DNA from: CBDFHB01 sp965250115
GTDB taxonomy: Bacteria; Acidobacteriota; Vicinamibacteria; Marinacidobacterales; SMYC01
Direction: 5' to 3'
DNA: 64,000 nucleotides
NCBI GenBank assembly: GCA_965250115.1
Contig: CBDFNJ010000001.1
Span: 1,364,001 to 1,428,000, forward strand
Part shown: one piece after another, positions 56,101 through 64,000 of the stretch
Numbering within the stretch: position 1 is the first letter of the stretch
Layout of the letters: each line of letters starts with the position of its first letter
Position numbers and translations under genes: made by a program
Notes under the pieces: model-generated
Seen by the model: only the letters and a program-made list of their open reading frames with translations
What the model was told of the DNA's origin: nothing
The model's database searches: none

Positions 56101-57912
56101 TCATAGAAGCTCTCGAACGTGATGGTGAACGCGCGCGCCGAGGCCCGACCCGAGCACTCCCTGCAGCTCCTCGAGCGACGCTTCCTTGACGCCCTTCAAG
56201 CTCTTGAAGTGCGTCAGGAGCTTCCGGCGCGTCTTCGGCCCGACCCCGGGCACCGACTCCAGAGAAGAGCCCAGATCGCGCGCTTTTCGCGTTTGGCGGT
56301 GAAAGGTGACGGCAAAGCGATGCGCTTCGTCCCGTATCCGTTGCAACAGCTGTCGCGCGGGCGAGTGTTGGTCGAGGGCGAGCGGATTGGGAAGGCCGGG
56401 GCGATAAATCTCCTCCTCCTTCTTCGCCAGGCTGACGATATCCAGGTGTGAAAGGCCGAGCTCTTCGAGCGCGGAAAGCGCGGCTCCAAGCTGCCCTTTT
56501 CCTCCGTCGACCAGGATGAGGTCGGGGAGGTCTCGGCCTTCTTCGAGAACCCGTCGATAGCGGCGAAGCACGACCTCGTGCATCGAGGCGTAGTCGTCGG
56601 GCTTGCCCCCCGTCAGACCTCGGATCTTGAACTTGCGATAGGCGCTGCGCTTCGGCTGCCCACGCTCGAAAGCGACCATCGAAGCCACCACGTCGCTGCC
56701 CTGTATGTTCGAGATGTCGAAGCCTTCGATGAGATGGGGTCGGTCAGTGAGCTCGAGCACGGCCCGAAGTGCCTCGAGCCTCTCAGCGGCTTGCTTGCCC
56801 TCCTCGTGGAAATCGAGCTCGAAGGCGAGACGGGCGTTCCGGCTCACCAGTTCGACCAACCGCTTCTTGCTGCCGCGCTGAGGTACGTGGACCTCGACTT
56901 TCGTGCCCTTCTTGTTGCTGAGCCACTCCGAGACGAGGGACCGGCCTGGAAAATCTACGGGCAGGTGAACGCGGTCCGGGACGTAGCGGCCCAGCTCGTA
57001 GTACTGCTCGAGGCAGGCCTCCATGAGCGAGGCGTCGTCGTGAACTTCCAAGTCGGAAAGGTGGAAGCTGTCCCGATCGACGACCTTCCCCGATCGCACC
57101 GAGAACACTTGGAGGATCGCCTGGAGGCCCTCGCGGTAGAAACCGAAGATGTCGCTCTCGTCCCCCCGAACCCCCGCCATCTTCTGACGCGTCCCGAGGT
57201 CTTCCAACGTGCGCAAATTGTCTCGGAGGCGGGCCGCCTCTTCGAAGCGCTCGGAGGCGGCAGCCTCGCGCATTTTCCTCCTCAGAGACGCGATGAGGTC
57301 GTCGTTTTTCCCCTCCAGGAAGAGCTTCGCGTCCTCGGCCGCCTTGCGATAGTCGGACAAGCCCACGATCGAGTCCACACAGGGCGCGATGCACCGCTTG
57401 ATCTGATACTGAAGGCAGGGACGCGGCCGCTTGCCGTCGAGCTTCTCCTTGCAGTTGCGAATTCCGAACAGACGGTGAACCAGGTTCATCGTCTTGCGGG
57501 CCAGACTCGCGGGCACGTAGGGTCCGGAGTAGAAGGCTCCATCCGAGCCAGGTTGGCGGACGACGTAGAGAAGCGGATAGCTCTCGTCGAGCGTGAGCTT
57601 GAGATAGGGATGATTCTTGTCGTCGCGGAGAAGAACGTTGAACCTCGGCTTGTGGGTCTTGATGAGGCTGTTCTCGAGGACGAGCGCTTCCCGTTCCGTG
57701 TCCGTGACGACGACCTCGAGGTCCCGAATGCGCCCGACGAGTCGATCGAGCCTCGGGGAATCGACGCGTGCCTCCTGGAAGTACGACCGCACGCGGCTGT
57801 GCAGGGACCGCGCCTTGCCAACGTAGAGGATCTCCCCGCCCTTGCCTCGAAAGAGATAGACGCCCGAGGATTTAGGGAGCTCGAGGAGCTTCTGCTTGAG
57901 GTCCGTCGACAT
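56101..57912 (-). CDS. uvrC: Excinuclease ABC subunit C
   Basis: A 603-residue UvrC with all domains: the GIY-YIG nuclease (GVYLFRGKGGEILYVGKARSLHSRVRSYF), a Cys-rich block (RPRPCLQYQIKRCIAPC), the UVR UvrB-binding helix pair (AAASERFEEAARLRDNLRTLEDL), the RNase H-like 5' nuclease (IEGFDISNIQGSDVVASMVAFERG, LILVDGGKGQLGAA) and C-terminal helix-hairpin-helix motifs (LESVPGVGPKTRRKLLTHF). It makes both cuts in nucleotide excision repair. The IS30 element begins about 18 bp upstream of ATG 57912, so the native promoter has probably been displaced. Confidence 0.97.
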   Translation of the reverse strand: MSTDLKQKLLELPKSSGVYLFRGKGGEILYVGKARSLHSRVRSYFQEARVDSPRLDRLVGRIRDLEVVVTDTEREALVLENSLIKTHKPRFNVLLRDDKNHPYLKLTLDESYPLLYVVRQPGSDGAFYSGPYVPASLARKTMNLVHRLFGIRNCKEKLDGKRPRPCLQYQIKRCIAPCVDSIVGLSDYRKAAEDAKLFLEGKNDDLIASLRRKMREAAASERFEEAARLRDNLRTLEDLGTRQKMAGVRGDESDIFGFYREGLQAILQVFSVRSGKVVDRDSFHLSDLEVHDDASLMEACLEQYYELGRYVPDRVHLPVDFPGRSLVSEWLSNKKGTKVEVHVPQRGSKKRLVELVSRNARLAFELDFHEEGKQAAERLEALRAVLELTDRPHLIEGFDISNIQGSDVVASMVAFERGQPKRSAYRKFKIRGLTGGKPDDYASMHEVVLRRYRRVLEEGRDLPDLILVDGGKGQLGAALSALEELGLSHLDIVSLAKKEEEIYRPGLPNPLALDQHSPARQLLQRIRDEAHRFAVTFHRQTRKARDLGSSLESVPGVGPKTRRKLLTHFKSLKGVKEASLEELQGVLGSGLGARVHHHVRELL

Positions 57913-57929
57913 CTGATGTTTGGAGGCGC

Positions 57930-59001
57930 GAATTCATGAAGTAAGTGCAACACGATTCCCGGAAAAGGTGACCTGGGATATGCCACGATTCCTCAAACGA
58001 CGAAGAATGGGGACTCGCTAATGACTTATCACCAGATCACCTCAGAAGAACGTTACACCATCGCGGCGCTGCGACGGGAGGGATTTCGCTCGGCCGAGAT
58101 CGCGCGGCATCTGGGGCGCCACCGGAGCACAATCTCGAGAGAGGTCAGGAGGAACAGCTCACGTTGTGATGGATCCTACAGGCCTAGCAAGGCCATCGAG
58201 AGAACGAACGGACGCCGTTCGCGATCTCGCCGAAATCAACACTTCACGAAGGCCGACTTCGCCATGGTGGAGAAGAAGCTGAAGGCTGACTGGAGCCCCG
58301 AGCAGATCTCCGGCCGCCTGCGCCTTGACGGCAAGCTCTCGATCAGCCACGAAACAATCTACATCCACGTGTGGCGGGACAAAGAAGCCGGAGGACATCT
58401 GTATCGCCACCTTCGGTGCTCCTCCAAACTCAGACGCAAGCGACATAACAGCTACGACAGCCGAGGCCGCCTGGCCTGCAAGTGTCATATCTCCGAACGG
58501 TCGCCCTCTATCGAGAAACGTAGCACCGTTGGCCACTGGGAGATCGACACTGTGGTCGGCAAAGGTGCGCCGGACTGCGTAACTACGCTGGTGGAACGAA
58601 AGACCGGCTATTCGCTGATCGGCAAGCTGCCCGACCGCAGCATGCACCGCACTAGCCAGCGAACGAAGATGCTGGTCCGGCGGACGCCAGATCGCTTCAA
58701 GACGATCACCGCTGACAACGGCACTGAGTTCCACGACTACAAATCCGTCGAGGAAGCGACCGGCGTCAAGTTCTACTTCGCAACTCCCTACCACTCATGG
58801 GAGCGAGGCAGCAACGAAAACTTCAATGGGCTGCTGCGACAATACCTGCCGAAGCGGACCAGCCAAGCAGCCATCACGCAAACAGACTGTGACCAGGTCG
58901 CAAAAAAGCTCAACACACGGCCGCGCAAAAGGCTCGGATACCGCACTCCGGAGGAATGTTTCTTTGAGATCTAAGAAAAGGTGCACTTCAAACTTGAAAT
59001 C
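57930..59001 (+). mobile_element. IS30-family element
   Basis: About 1072 bp, with imperfect inverted repeats of about 24 bases: left GAATTCATGAAGTAAGTGCA, right read inward GATTTCAAGTTTGAAGTGCA. It has a single IS30 transposase gene on the plus strand. It sits between uvrC and the LolA-like gene, two genes on the minus strand that could once have been cotranscribed. The exact ends and a short target duplication could not be fixed by eye. Confidence 0.75.
58021..58974 (+). CDS. IS30-family transposase
   Basis: A 317-residue IS30 transposase. The N-terminal helix-turn-helix is ITSEERYTIAALRREGFRSAEIARHLGRHRSTISREVRRN. The DDE core has VGHWEIDTVVGKG, FKTITADNGTEFHDY and YHSWERGSNENFNGLLRQYLPK. 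The end LNTRPRKRLGYRTPEECF is typical. The frame is intact from ATG 58021, so the element may be active. Confidence 0.96.
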   Translation: MTYHQITSEERYTIAALRREGFRSAEIARHLGRHRSTISREVRRNSSRCDGSYRPSKAIERTNGRRSRSRRNQHFTKADFAMVEKKLKADWSPEQISGRLRLDGKLSISHETIYIHVWRDKEAGGHLYRHLRCSSKLRRKRHNSYDSRGRLACKCHISERSPSIEKRSTVGHWEIDTVVGKGAPDCVTTLVERKTGYSLIGKLPDRSMHRTSQRTKMLVRRTPDRFKTITADNGTEFHDYKSVEEATGVKFYFATPYHSWERGSNENFNGLLRQYLPKRTSQAAITQTDCDQVAKKLNTRPRKRLGYRTPEECFFEI

Positions 59002-59058
59002 AGAAGGAACTTCAGCTCCTCCGCTACCCGTCTGGAAACATTCATCCGCGCTTCGATC

Positions 59059-59730
59059 TCAAAAGTCTTCTCTGTGCTCGCTCGGGTCGGGTAGGATCTC
59101 GACGTTTTTCGGGAGTTTTAGCTCGAAAATTCGTGCCGGAAGCGTCCCGTTGATCTCGACGTCGTCGAAGCGAATATCTGTCCGGTCACGGTTCGGCTCG
59201 TGGAAGACGGAGCGAACCGGAGTCCAGGTTTTCTTGTCAATGGTGAGCTCGATTTTGGTGAAGAGTGACGCGGGTGAGTCGGGCTTGGGAACGAGTGCCA
59301 GCACCACACCGTGCTCGTCCTCTTGACCGAGGCTCACGTCGTAGCTCTCGCCAATCCTGTCGTTGGACTTTCCGAACCCGATGAGCAAGTCGGTGCCTTC
59401 GCCCTTGCCCTTCTTGAACTCTTGGACCTGATTGGCGGTCGGGATGTAGAGCCGCACGAGGTTATCGGTCACGAGCAGCACCTTCTCACGAGGTGGCGCA
59501 TATTCCCACCGGATGCGTCCCGGCACCTGGAGAAAGAGTTTCCCGGTGCTTACCTCTTCTTCCTCGAGGATGAAGTCGTGGTCGGTCTGTACGAAGACGG
59601 CAGACAGCGACTCGAGCCGATCTCCCGCATTGCCCATCTCGGAGAGGACGTCATCCAAGCGATCGGCGCCCGCCCCTGACGATAGCGACGCGAGCAGAAA
59701 CGCCGCGAGAAACACGGAATGATTCTTCAT
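59059..59730 (-). CDS. lolA: LolA-like outer-membrane lipoprotein carrier
   Basis: The product of 223 residues from ATG 59730 has a signal peptide (MKNHSVFLAAFLLASLSSGAGA) and a LolA/LolB-type beta-sandwich: LESLSAVFVQTDHDFILEEEEVSTGKLFLQVPGRIRWEYAPPREKVLLVTDN ... LTIDKKTWTPVRSVFHEPNRDRTDIRFDDVEINGTLPARIFELKLPKNVEI. It would shuttle lipoproteins across the periplasm. The LolD-like ATPase and LolC/E-like permease genes lie upstream on the same strand, which supports a lipoprotein-release role for the set. It lies 44 bp after the ATPase gene. Confidence 0.85.
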   Translation of the reverse strand: MKNHSVFLAAFLLASLSSGAGADRLDDVLSEMGNAGDRLESLSAVFVQTDHDFILEEEEVSTGKLFLQVPGRIRWEYAPPREKVLLVTDNLVRLYIPTANQVQEFKKGKGEGTDLLIGFGKSNDRIGESYDVSLGQEDEHGVVLALVPKPDSPASLFTKIELTIDKKTWTPVRSVFHEPNRDRTDIRFDDVEINGTLPARIFELKLPKNVEILPDPSEHREDF

Positions 59731-59774
59731 GGTCCGGCCCAGTGTAGCACCAGACCCCCAAGGCAACGATGTGG

Positions 59775-60512
59775 TTAGCGCGCCTGGGAGCGAGCCCGCT
59801 CCGGCTCTCCGACGAGCTCGGGTAGGTTACCGTGGTTCACGATCTGTCCGTCGAGCATCTCGATGATTCGATTGCCCATCTCCGCCGCCCGCGGATTGTG
59901 CGTGATCATGGCGATCGTCTGCTGTCTCTCGCGATTGAGGTCGGAGAGAAGCCTCAAGACCTGTTCCGAGTTGCGTGAGTCCAGGTTCCCGGTAGGTTCG
60001 TCGGCCAGCAGAATGGCGGGCTTGTTCACGAGAGCTCGCGCGATGGCGACGCGTTGCTGTTCTCCGACGGACAGCTCGAGCGGCTTGTAGTCGAGCTTGT
60101 GACGCAGGTGGACGATCTCGAGCATATCGCCCACTTCTTGTCGACTCACCGGCGGTCCACCGTAAATCTGTCTCGCTATCTCGAGGTTGCCCTGGACCGT
60201 CAGTGTAGGCAGCAGATTGAAACGCTGGAAGACGAAGCCTATCTTGAGGCAACGCATCTTCGTGAGCTCGCTATCGGAGATGCTTGCGAGATCGACGCCG
60301 TCTACGGAGACGTAACCGGAAGTCGGTTTGGACAGCCCACCGAGAATCTGCAAAAGGGTCGTCTTGCCACAGCCGGACGGCCCCATGATCGAGACGAACT
60401 CCCCCGCTAGAACGTCGAGGTCGATGCCCTGGAGTGCGGGGACGTCGAGCGACCCGATGCGATAGACCTTTCGAAGGGCGACGGTTTTGAGGATGCTCGG
60501 GCGCTCGGTCAT
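59775..60512 (-). CDS. ABC transporter ATP-binding protein (LolD/MacB type)
   Basis: A 245-residue ATPase: Walker A GPSGCGKTT, Q-loop FVFQRFNLLPTLT, signature LSVGEQQRVAIARALVNKP (Val in the LSGGQ motif), Walker B ILLADEPTGNLDS and H-loop AMITHNP. This is the MacB/LolD/FtsE subgroup that powers extracytoplasmic mechanotransmission. It pairs with the permease upstream (60546-61652) and is followed by the LolA-like gene. Confidence 0.95.
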   Translation of the reverse strand: MTERPSILKTVALRKVYRIGSLDVPALQGIDLDVLAGEFVSIMGPSGCGKTTLLQILGGLSKPTSGYVSVDGVDLASISDSELTKMRCLKIGFVFQRFNLLPTLTVQGNLEIARQIYGGPPVSRQEVGDMLEIVHLRHKLDYKPLELSVGEQQRVAIARALVNKPAILLADEPTGNLDSRNSEQVLRLLSDLNRERQQTIAMITHNPRAAEMGNRIIEMLDGQIVNHGNLPELVGEPERARSQAR

Positions 60513-60545
60513 GGCTTTATCGGCTAGCTTCCAATACTCAGCTGA

Positions 60546-61652
60546 TTACTCGAAGTTGAGGGCCTCCACCGGATCGAGCTTAGCCGCTCGATAGGCAGGG
60601 TACAAGGCTCCCAAGAGACCTCCAGAGATGCCCAGGATAGCCGAGACAAGGAACCATCGGGGAATCAAATCCACCGTCAGGGTCGGGAAGAAGGTCAGTA
60701 TCGCCGAGCGGCCGATCACGGACAGGAGAAAGCCCGTGCCGACGCCCATCGCGCAGATCAGAAACGACTCCGCCATCACCGTGCGAATGATGAAGAGTTT
60801 GCTCGCGCCCAGCGCCTTGAGGATCCCGATCTCTCGGGTGCGCTCGATGATGGTGGTATACATCGCGAGAAGAATCACGAGATAGCTGATGATCGCCGCG
60901 AAGGACGAGACGGCTCTGATGAACTCTTTGAGACCCAGAGCATTCTCCTTCATGACCTCCGAAAAGAACGCGAGCGCCGTTACTTGATAACCCTCGAAAC
61001 GACTTTCGAGCTCCGCGGTCACGTCGGAGACAGATTCCTCCTCCGCGACTTTGACGAAGAAGAACGACGCTTTGCCGGGCTGAGCCGTCGCCGTCTGCAT
61101 CGCAGTGATGGTCGTGAACATACGAACGCCGGAGCCGGCTTTGCAGATCCCGACGACTTCGAACTCCCGGTTCATCATGTTGATCTTGTCGCCAAGGAGA
61201 ATACCGTCGGCATCCGCCAAGATCGTATCGACGACGAGGTCGGTCGGCCCGTCGAGCTCACGACCCTCGACGATCTCGATGCCCGATCCTACCTGGTTGT
61301 AGCTCGCGTGATCGACACCGAAGATCATGACGAGCTTGTTCTTGCCCTTGAGCTTCATGACCCGATTCGTCAGGACCGGCGCAGCCGCCGCCACCCCCGG
61401 CACTTCCGTGAGTTTTTCGCCGAGCCGTGTCGAGAGAACACCGGAGTTGAGCACCAGAAAGGGGGAGGAATCGGGTGCCTGAAAGATGATGTCGGCCCCG
61501 ACGTTTCTGATGCGATTGGCGGTCTCGTCGAGGGTCCCGTGAGCGAGACCCACGACAACGAGCACGAGAGCGACGCCCAGGGCCACGGCGAGAATGCCCA
61601 CGATGGTCCGGGGTTTGCGGTTGAAGATATTCGAGAGCGGAAGATTCGCCAT
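60546..61652 (-). CDS. ABC transporter permease (FtsX/MacB/LolC type)
   Basis: A 368-residue permease with one N-terminal helix (IVGILAVALGVALVLVVVGLAHG), a large periplasmic MacB-PCD domain of about 200 residues (VGADIIFQAPDSSPFLVLNSGVL ... GYQVTALAFFSEVM), and three C-terminal helices (AAIISYLVILLAMY, ESFLICAMGVGTGFLLSVI, FLVSAILGISGGLLGALYPAYRAAKLDPVEAL). The block ERTREIGILKALGASK is typical. With the ATPase and the LolA-like protein it suggests lipoprotein release; a MacB-like exporter is the alternative. Confidence 0.92.
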   Translation of the reverse strand: MANLPLSNIFNRKPRTIVGILAVALGVALVLVVVGLAHGTLDETANRIRNVGADIIFQAPDSSPFLVLNSGVLSTRLGEKLTEVPGVAAAAPVLTNRVMKLKGKNKLVMIFGVDHASYNQVGSGIEIVEGRELDGPTDLVVDTILADADGILLGDKINMMNREFEVVGICKAGSGVRMFTTITAMQTATAQPGKASFFFVKVAEEESVSDVTAELESRFEGYQVTALAFFSEVMKENALGLKEFIRAVSSFAAIISYLVILLAMYTTIIERTREIGILKALGASKLFIIRTVMAESFLICAMGVGTGFLLSVIGRSAILTFFPTLTVDLIPRWFLVSAILGISGGLLGALYPAYRAAKLDPVEALNFE

Positions 61653-61745
61653 GTCGGGCTCAAAGGTGCGCAGAAACGAACCATATTAGCAAATGCGTAA
61701 CGAGACAATCAAATTGATGTACCGCTGACTGCTATACTCTGCGCC

Positions 61746-62714
61746 ATGAAGGCGATACGCGTTCAGACCCCGGGCGGCCCCGAGGCGCTCGATCTGAAGG
61801 ATTGCGCCGCCCCGAAACCCGGAACGGGCGAAGCCCTCGTGCGCTTGCAGGCCATTGGCGTGAATTTCATCGATGTCTACCACCGAACTGGGCTCTACCC
61901 GCTCGCCTGCCCGTTTACGCCGGGCGTAGAAGCGGCCGGCGTCATCGAGGCGGTCGGGGAGGGTGTTTCTGAGCCCGAGGTCGGCGCTCGTGTCGGCTAC
62001 GTCATGGTGCCGGGAGCTTACGCGGAGCTCGCCGCGGTTCCGGCCGAGAGTCTCGTGCCTCTGCCGGAAGAAGTGAGCTTCTCCCAAGCGGCGGCGGCAC
62101 TTCTCCAGGGCATGACGGCGCACTACCTGTCCCACGACACCTTCCCGCTCGAAGCTGGACAGCGCGTCCTGGTGCACGCGGCGGCGGGTGGCGTCGGCCT
62201 CCTCTTGGTCCAAATGGCCAAGCGCCGCGGAGCCTTCGTCTTCGGCACCGTCTCGACCGACGAGAAAGCGGAGGCCGCGAGACGAGCCGGAGCCGACGTG
62301 GTGATCCGATATACCCATGAAGACTTCGAAGACGTGGTGCGAAAAGAAACGGGAGGAGAGGGGCTCCACGTCGTTTACGACTCCGTGGGGCGCACGACGT
62401 TCGACAAGAGCCTCAACTGCCTTCGCCCGAGAGGCATGCTAGCGCTCTACGGTCAATCGAGCGGGACCATCCCTCCGTTCGACCCTGCCGTGCTCGTCAA
62501 GAAAGGCTCCCTGTTTCTCACTCGCGCGAGCCTCGCGCACTACGTGATCGATCGTGCGGAGCTTCTCGAACGTGCCGGCACAGTGCTAGCGGCTATCGGC
62601 GGAGGCTCCCTCGAGCTTCACATCGATCGAGAGCTCCCTCTCGCGGGAGCGGCCGAAGCTCACCGGCTCTTGGAAGGCCGCGTAACGAGTGGAAAGCTAC
62701 TTCTCGTTCCCTGA
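61746..62714 (+). CDS. qor: Zinc-independent quinone oxidoreductase (MDR family)
   Basis: A 322-residue NADPH:quinone reductase-like protein. N-terminal GroES fold: MKAIRVQTPGGPEALDLKDC, LVRLQAIGVNFIDVYHRTGLYP, GVEAAGVIEAVGEGV. Rossmann part: VLVHAAAGGVGLLLVQMAKRRGA, YDSVGRTTFDKSLNCLRPRGMLALYGQSSG. No zinc ligands are present. It reduces quinones or enones with NADPH. It is divergent from the ABC permease, with TATACT about 15 bp before the start, and overlaps glcF convergently by 18 bp. Confidence 0.94.
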   Translation: MKAIRVQTPGGPEALDLKDCAAPKPGTGEALVRLQAIGVNFIDVYHRTGLYPLACPFTPGVEAAGVIEAVGEGVSEPEVGARVGYVMVPGAYAELAAVPAESLVPLPEEVSFSQAAAALLQGMTAHYLSHDTFPLEAGQRVLVHAAAGGVGLLLVQMAKRRGAFVFGTVSTDEKAEAARRAGADVVIRYTHEDFEDVVRKETGGEGLHVVYDSVGRTTFDKSLNCLRPRGMLALYGQSSGTIPPFDPAVLVKKGSLFLTRASLAHYVIDRAELLERAGTVLAAIGGGSLELHIDRELPLAGAAEAHRLLEGRVTSGKLLLVP

Positions 62715-63977
62715 ACGATAGGCTCGCTCGAGCAGGACGGCGGGATGGACGACTTCGGATGCGAGCCCCGCGCGCCGGACGCCCTCGGATAATTGGATGT
62801 GGCAGCCGGGATTGCCGGTCACGATGACGTCGGGCCACGCTTTGCGAATTTCCTCCATCTTCACCGAGAGCACTTCCATGGACTTCTCGTAGTGGGTAAC
62901 GTTGTAGATCCCCGCGCTTCCGCAGCAACGCTCCGAGTCCCGATAGGGGATGAGCGAGACGCCCGGAATCTTGGACAGAAGCTCGAAAGGCTCGTCTCGC
63001 ACCCCCTGTGCGTGGAAGAGATGACAAGGCGCGTCGTAGGCGACCCTCAATGAGCCGCTTTTGGGCGGGTTCGATGGAGGCTCGAATCCCTCCCGCACGA
63101 GAAACGCGGAGATGTCGACGACGTTCGCGGCAAAGGCCCGGGCGCGCTCGTCACCATGAAGCAGCTCGCCGTACTCCAAAAGCGCCGCACCGCAGCCGGC
63201 GGCGTTCACGACGATGGCCTCGACCTTCGCCTTCTCGAAGACCTCGATATTCTTCCGCGCGAGCCGTCGACCCGTTCTCGACAATCCGTTGTGCAGATGG
63301 AGCGCGCCGCAGCAGACTTGCTCGCGCGGCACGACCACTTCGAAGCCGTTTCTCTGGAGAACTCGGGCGGTCGCCTCGTTCACGTCCCCGAAATAGTGCG
63401 ACGCGATACATCCCGCGAAGAGAGCGACCCGCTTGCGCCTGTCTCCTTTCGCCGGAAGGAGTTTCGGAAGCGAAACGCGAGGTGGAAGCGACGGCATGAG
63501 GCGTTCTCGCGCGGCGAGACTCGGCGAGGCCGCCTCGAGAAGGGCTCGTACGAGCCGGCGGAGGCCGAAGACTTCGTAGACCCGTTGTAGCGCCATGACG
63601 AGGGCAAGCCGCCTCGGGTAGGCCAGCACGCCCGAAAGCAAGAGTCTCTTCAGGCTCCGCTCGAGGAGACCCTCCTTCCGCCCTTCCGTAATGAGGGCGC
63701 GCGCGCCCTCGATGATGGCGCCAACGGGAACCCCGGCTGGACAGACCGACTCGCAGCCGCGGCAAGCGAGGCAATCGTAGATCTCGTCCGCGAGCCCCTC
63801 GGAAAGCGTGAGCCGACCCTCGAGCAAGGCGCGGATGTTGTACACCTGACCCCGCGGCGCGAGAGATTCCCGTGGAGCGGCTTGATAGGTGGGGCAGGCG
63901 GGCAGGCAAATGCCGCAGTGAACGCAGGAAAGCGTCTTCTCGTAGAGCTCGGTTTCATTCGCGTTCATGGCTCGCAT
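62697..63977 (-). CDS. glcF: Glycolate oxidase iron-sulfur subunit GlcF
   Basis: A 426-residue protein with two 4Fe-4S motifs (C18-C21-C24-C28 in CVHCGICLPACP; C69-C72-C75-C79 in CLACRGCESVCP) and two CCG domains (AGCIASHYFGDVNEATARVLQRNGFEVVVPREQVCCGALHLHNG; DAPCHLFHAQGV ... SERCCGSAGIYN). It passes electrons from the flavin subunits of glycolate dehydrogenase to the quinone pool. The gene begins one base after the stop of an upstream gene that runs off the window, probably another subunit of the same enzyme. ATG 63968 is a possible shorter start. Confidence 0.94.
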   Translation of the reverse strand: MRAMNANETELYEKTLSCVHCGICLPACPTYQAAPRESLAPRGQVYNIRALLEGRLTLSEGLADEIYDCLACRGCESVCPAGVPVGAIIEGARALITEGRKEGLLERSLKRLLLSGVLAYPRRLALVMALQRVYEVFGLRRLVRALLEAASPSLAARERLMPSLPPRVSLPKLLPAKGDRRKRVALFAGCIASHYFGDVNEATARVLQRNGFEVVVPREQVCCGALHLHNGLSRTGRRLARKNIEVFEKAKVEAIVVNAAGCGAALLEYGELLHGDERARAFAANVVDISAFLVREGFEPPSNPPKSGSLRVAYDAPCHLFHAQGVRDEPFELLSKIPGVSLIPYRDSERCCGSAGIYNVTHYEKSMEVLSVKMEEIRKAWPDVIVTGNPGCHIQLSEGVRRAGLASEVVHPAVLLERAYRSGNEK

Positions 63978-63978
63978 C

Positions 63979-64000
63979 TCAAAGGCGTCCGACGAAGCGC
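63979..64000 (-). CDS. 3' end of an upstream gene, possibly a glycolate oxidase flavin subunit
   Basis: Only the last codons are visible (RFVGRL, then TGA at 63981-63979). The stop is one base from the glcF ATG, which indicates a coupled operon. Identity as glcE or glcD is inferred from position only. Confidence 0.3.

Overview
The window is GC-rich chromosomal DNA from a Gram-negative-type bacterium. It encodes lipoproteins, a LolA-like carrier, a LysW carrier-protein amino-acid pathway, DUF4388 and DUF1844 proteins, CarD, a fused isobutyryl-CoA-type mutase and several partner-switching regulators. This mix fits a deep-branching member of Acidobacteriota best. That placement is inferred from gene content only; no rRNA gene is present.

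Layout. 1-6890: a pile-up of insertion sequences (a 661-bp ISL3 deletion derivative, an ISAzo13-family element, an ISL3 copy split by an IS3-family element, and a truncated second IS3-family element). 7026-12936: ridA, a divergent ACT-domain gene, and a compact lysW-lysX-lysY-[class II glutamine amidotransferase]-lysZ-lysJ operon. 12921-17015: a conserved protein of unknown function and a first STAS / anti-sigma kinase / SpoIIE-phosphatase module. 17237-18620: the only full-length ISL3 copy. 18639-23856: a cupredoxin-like lipoprotein, a broken ParB-like gene, a MATE exporter, tRNA-Leu, carD and an acyltransferase. 23927-27318: a DUF4388 gene and a beta-carbonic anhydrase, each cut by an IS5-family element, then a haloalkane-dehalogenase-like hydrolase and a membrane protein with a premature stop. 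27328-36668: tRNA-Cys, tRNA-Gly, yraN, cysS, a second partner-switching module, ribF, a DUF4388/pilin-tail protein, a TPR/zinc-ribbon membrane protein and a DUF1844 protein. 36900-45859: mazG, a split comEC, a gene interrupted by a second 661-bp ISL3 derivative, an rRNA/tRNA methyltransferase with an internal deletion, a biotin-ligase fusion and a response regulator. 46031-61652: a long same-strand block with a cobalamin-dependent mutase pair, an IHF/HU gene, rpsA, cmk, a pseudouridine synthase, scpB, scpA, trpS, uvrC, an IS30 element, a LolA-like gene and an ABC transporter. 61746-64000: a quinone reductase and glcF.

Two themes stand out. First, the LysW operon has a class II (Ntn-hydrolase) glutamine amidotransferase exactly where a pathway enzyme is expected, and the usual releasing hydrolase LysK is absent from the window. 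Because the intermediate is tied to LysW through a gamma-glutamyl amide, this enzyme is a candidate alternative releasing hydrolase; this is a hypothesis. Second, the region is rich in insertion sequences and in single-base or small lesions (at about 15410, 20070, 26875, 30672, 35493, 37785, 39575 and 41845). This suggests either a genome losing genes under relaxed selection or uncorrected assembly errors; read mapping would decide.
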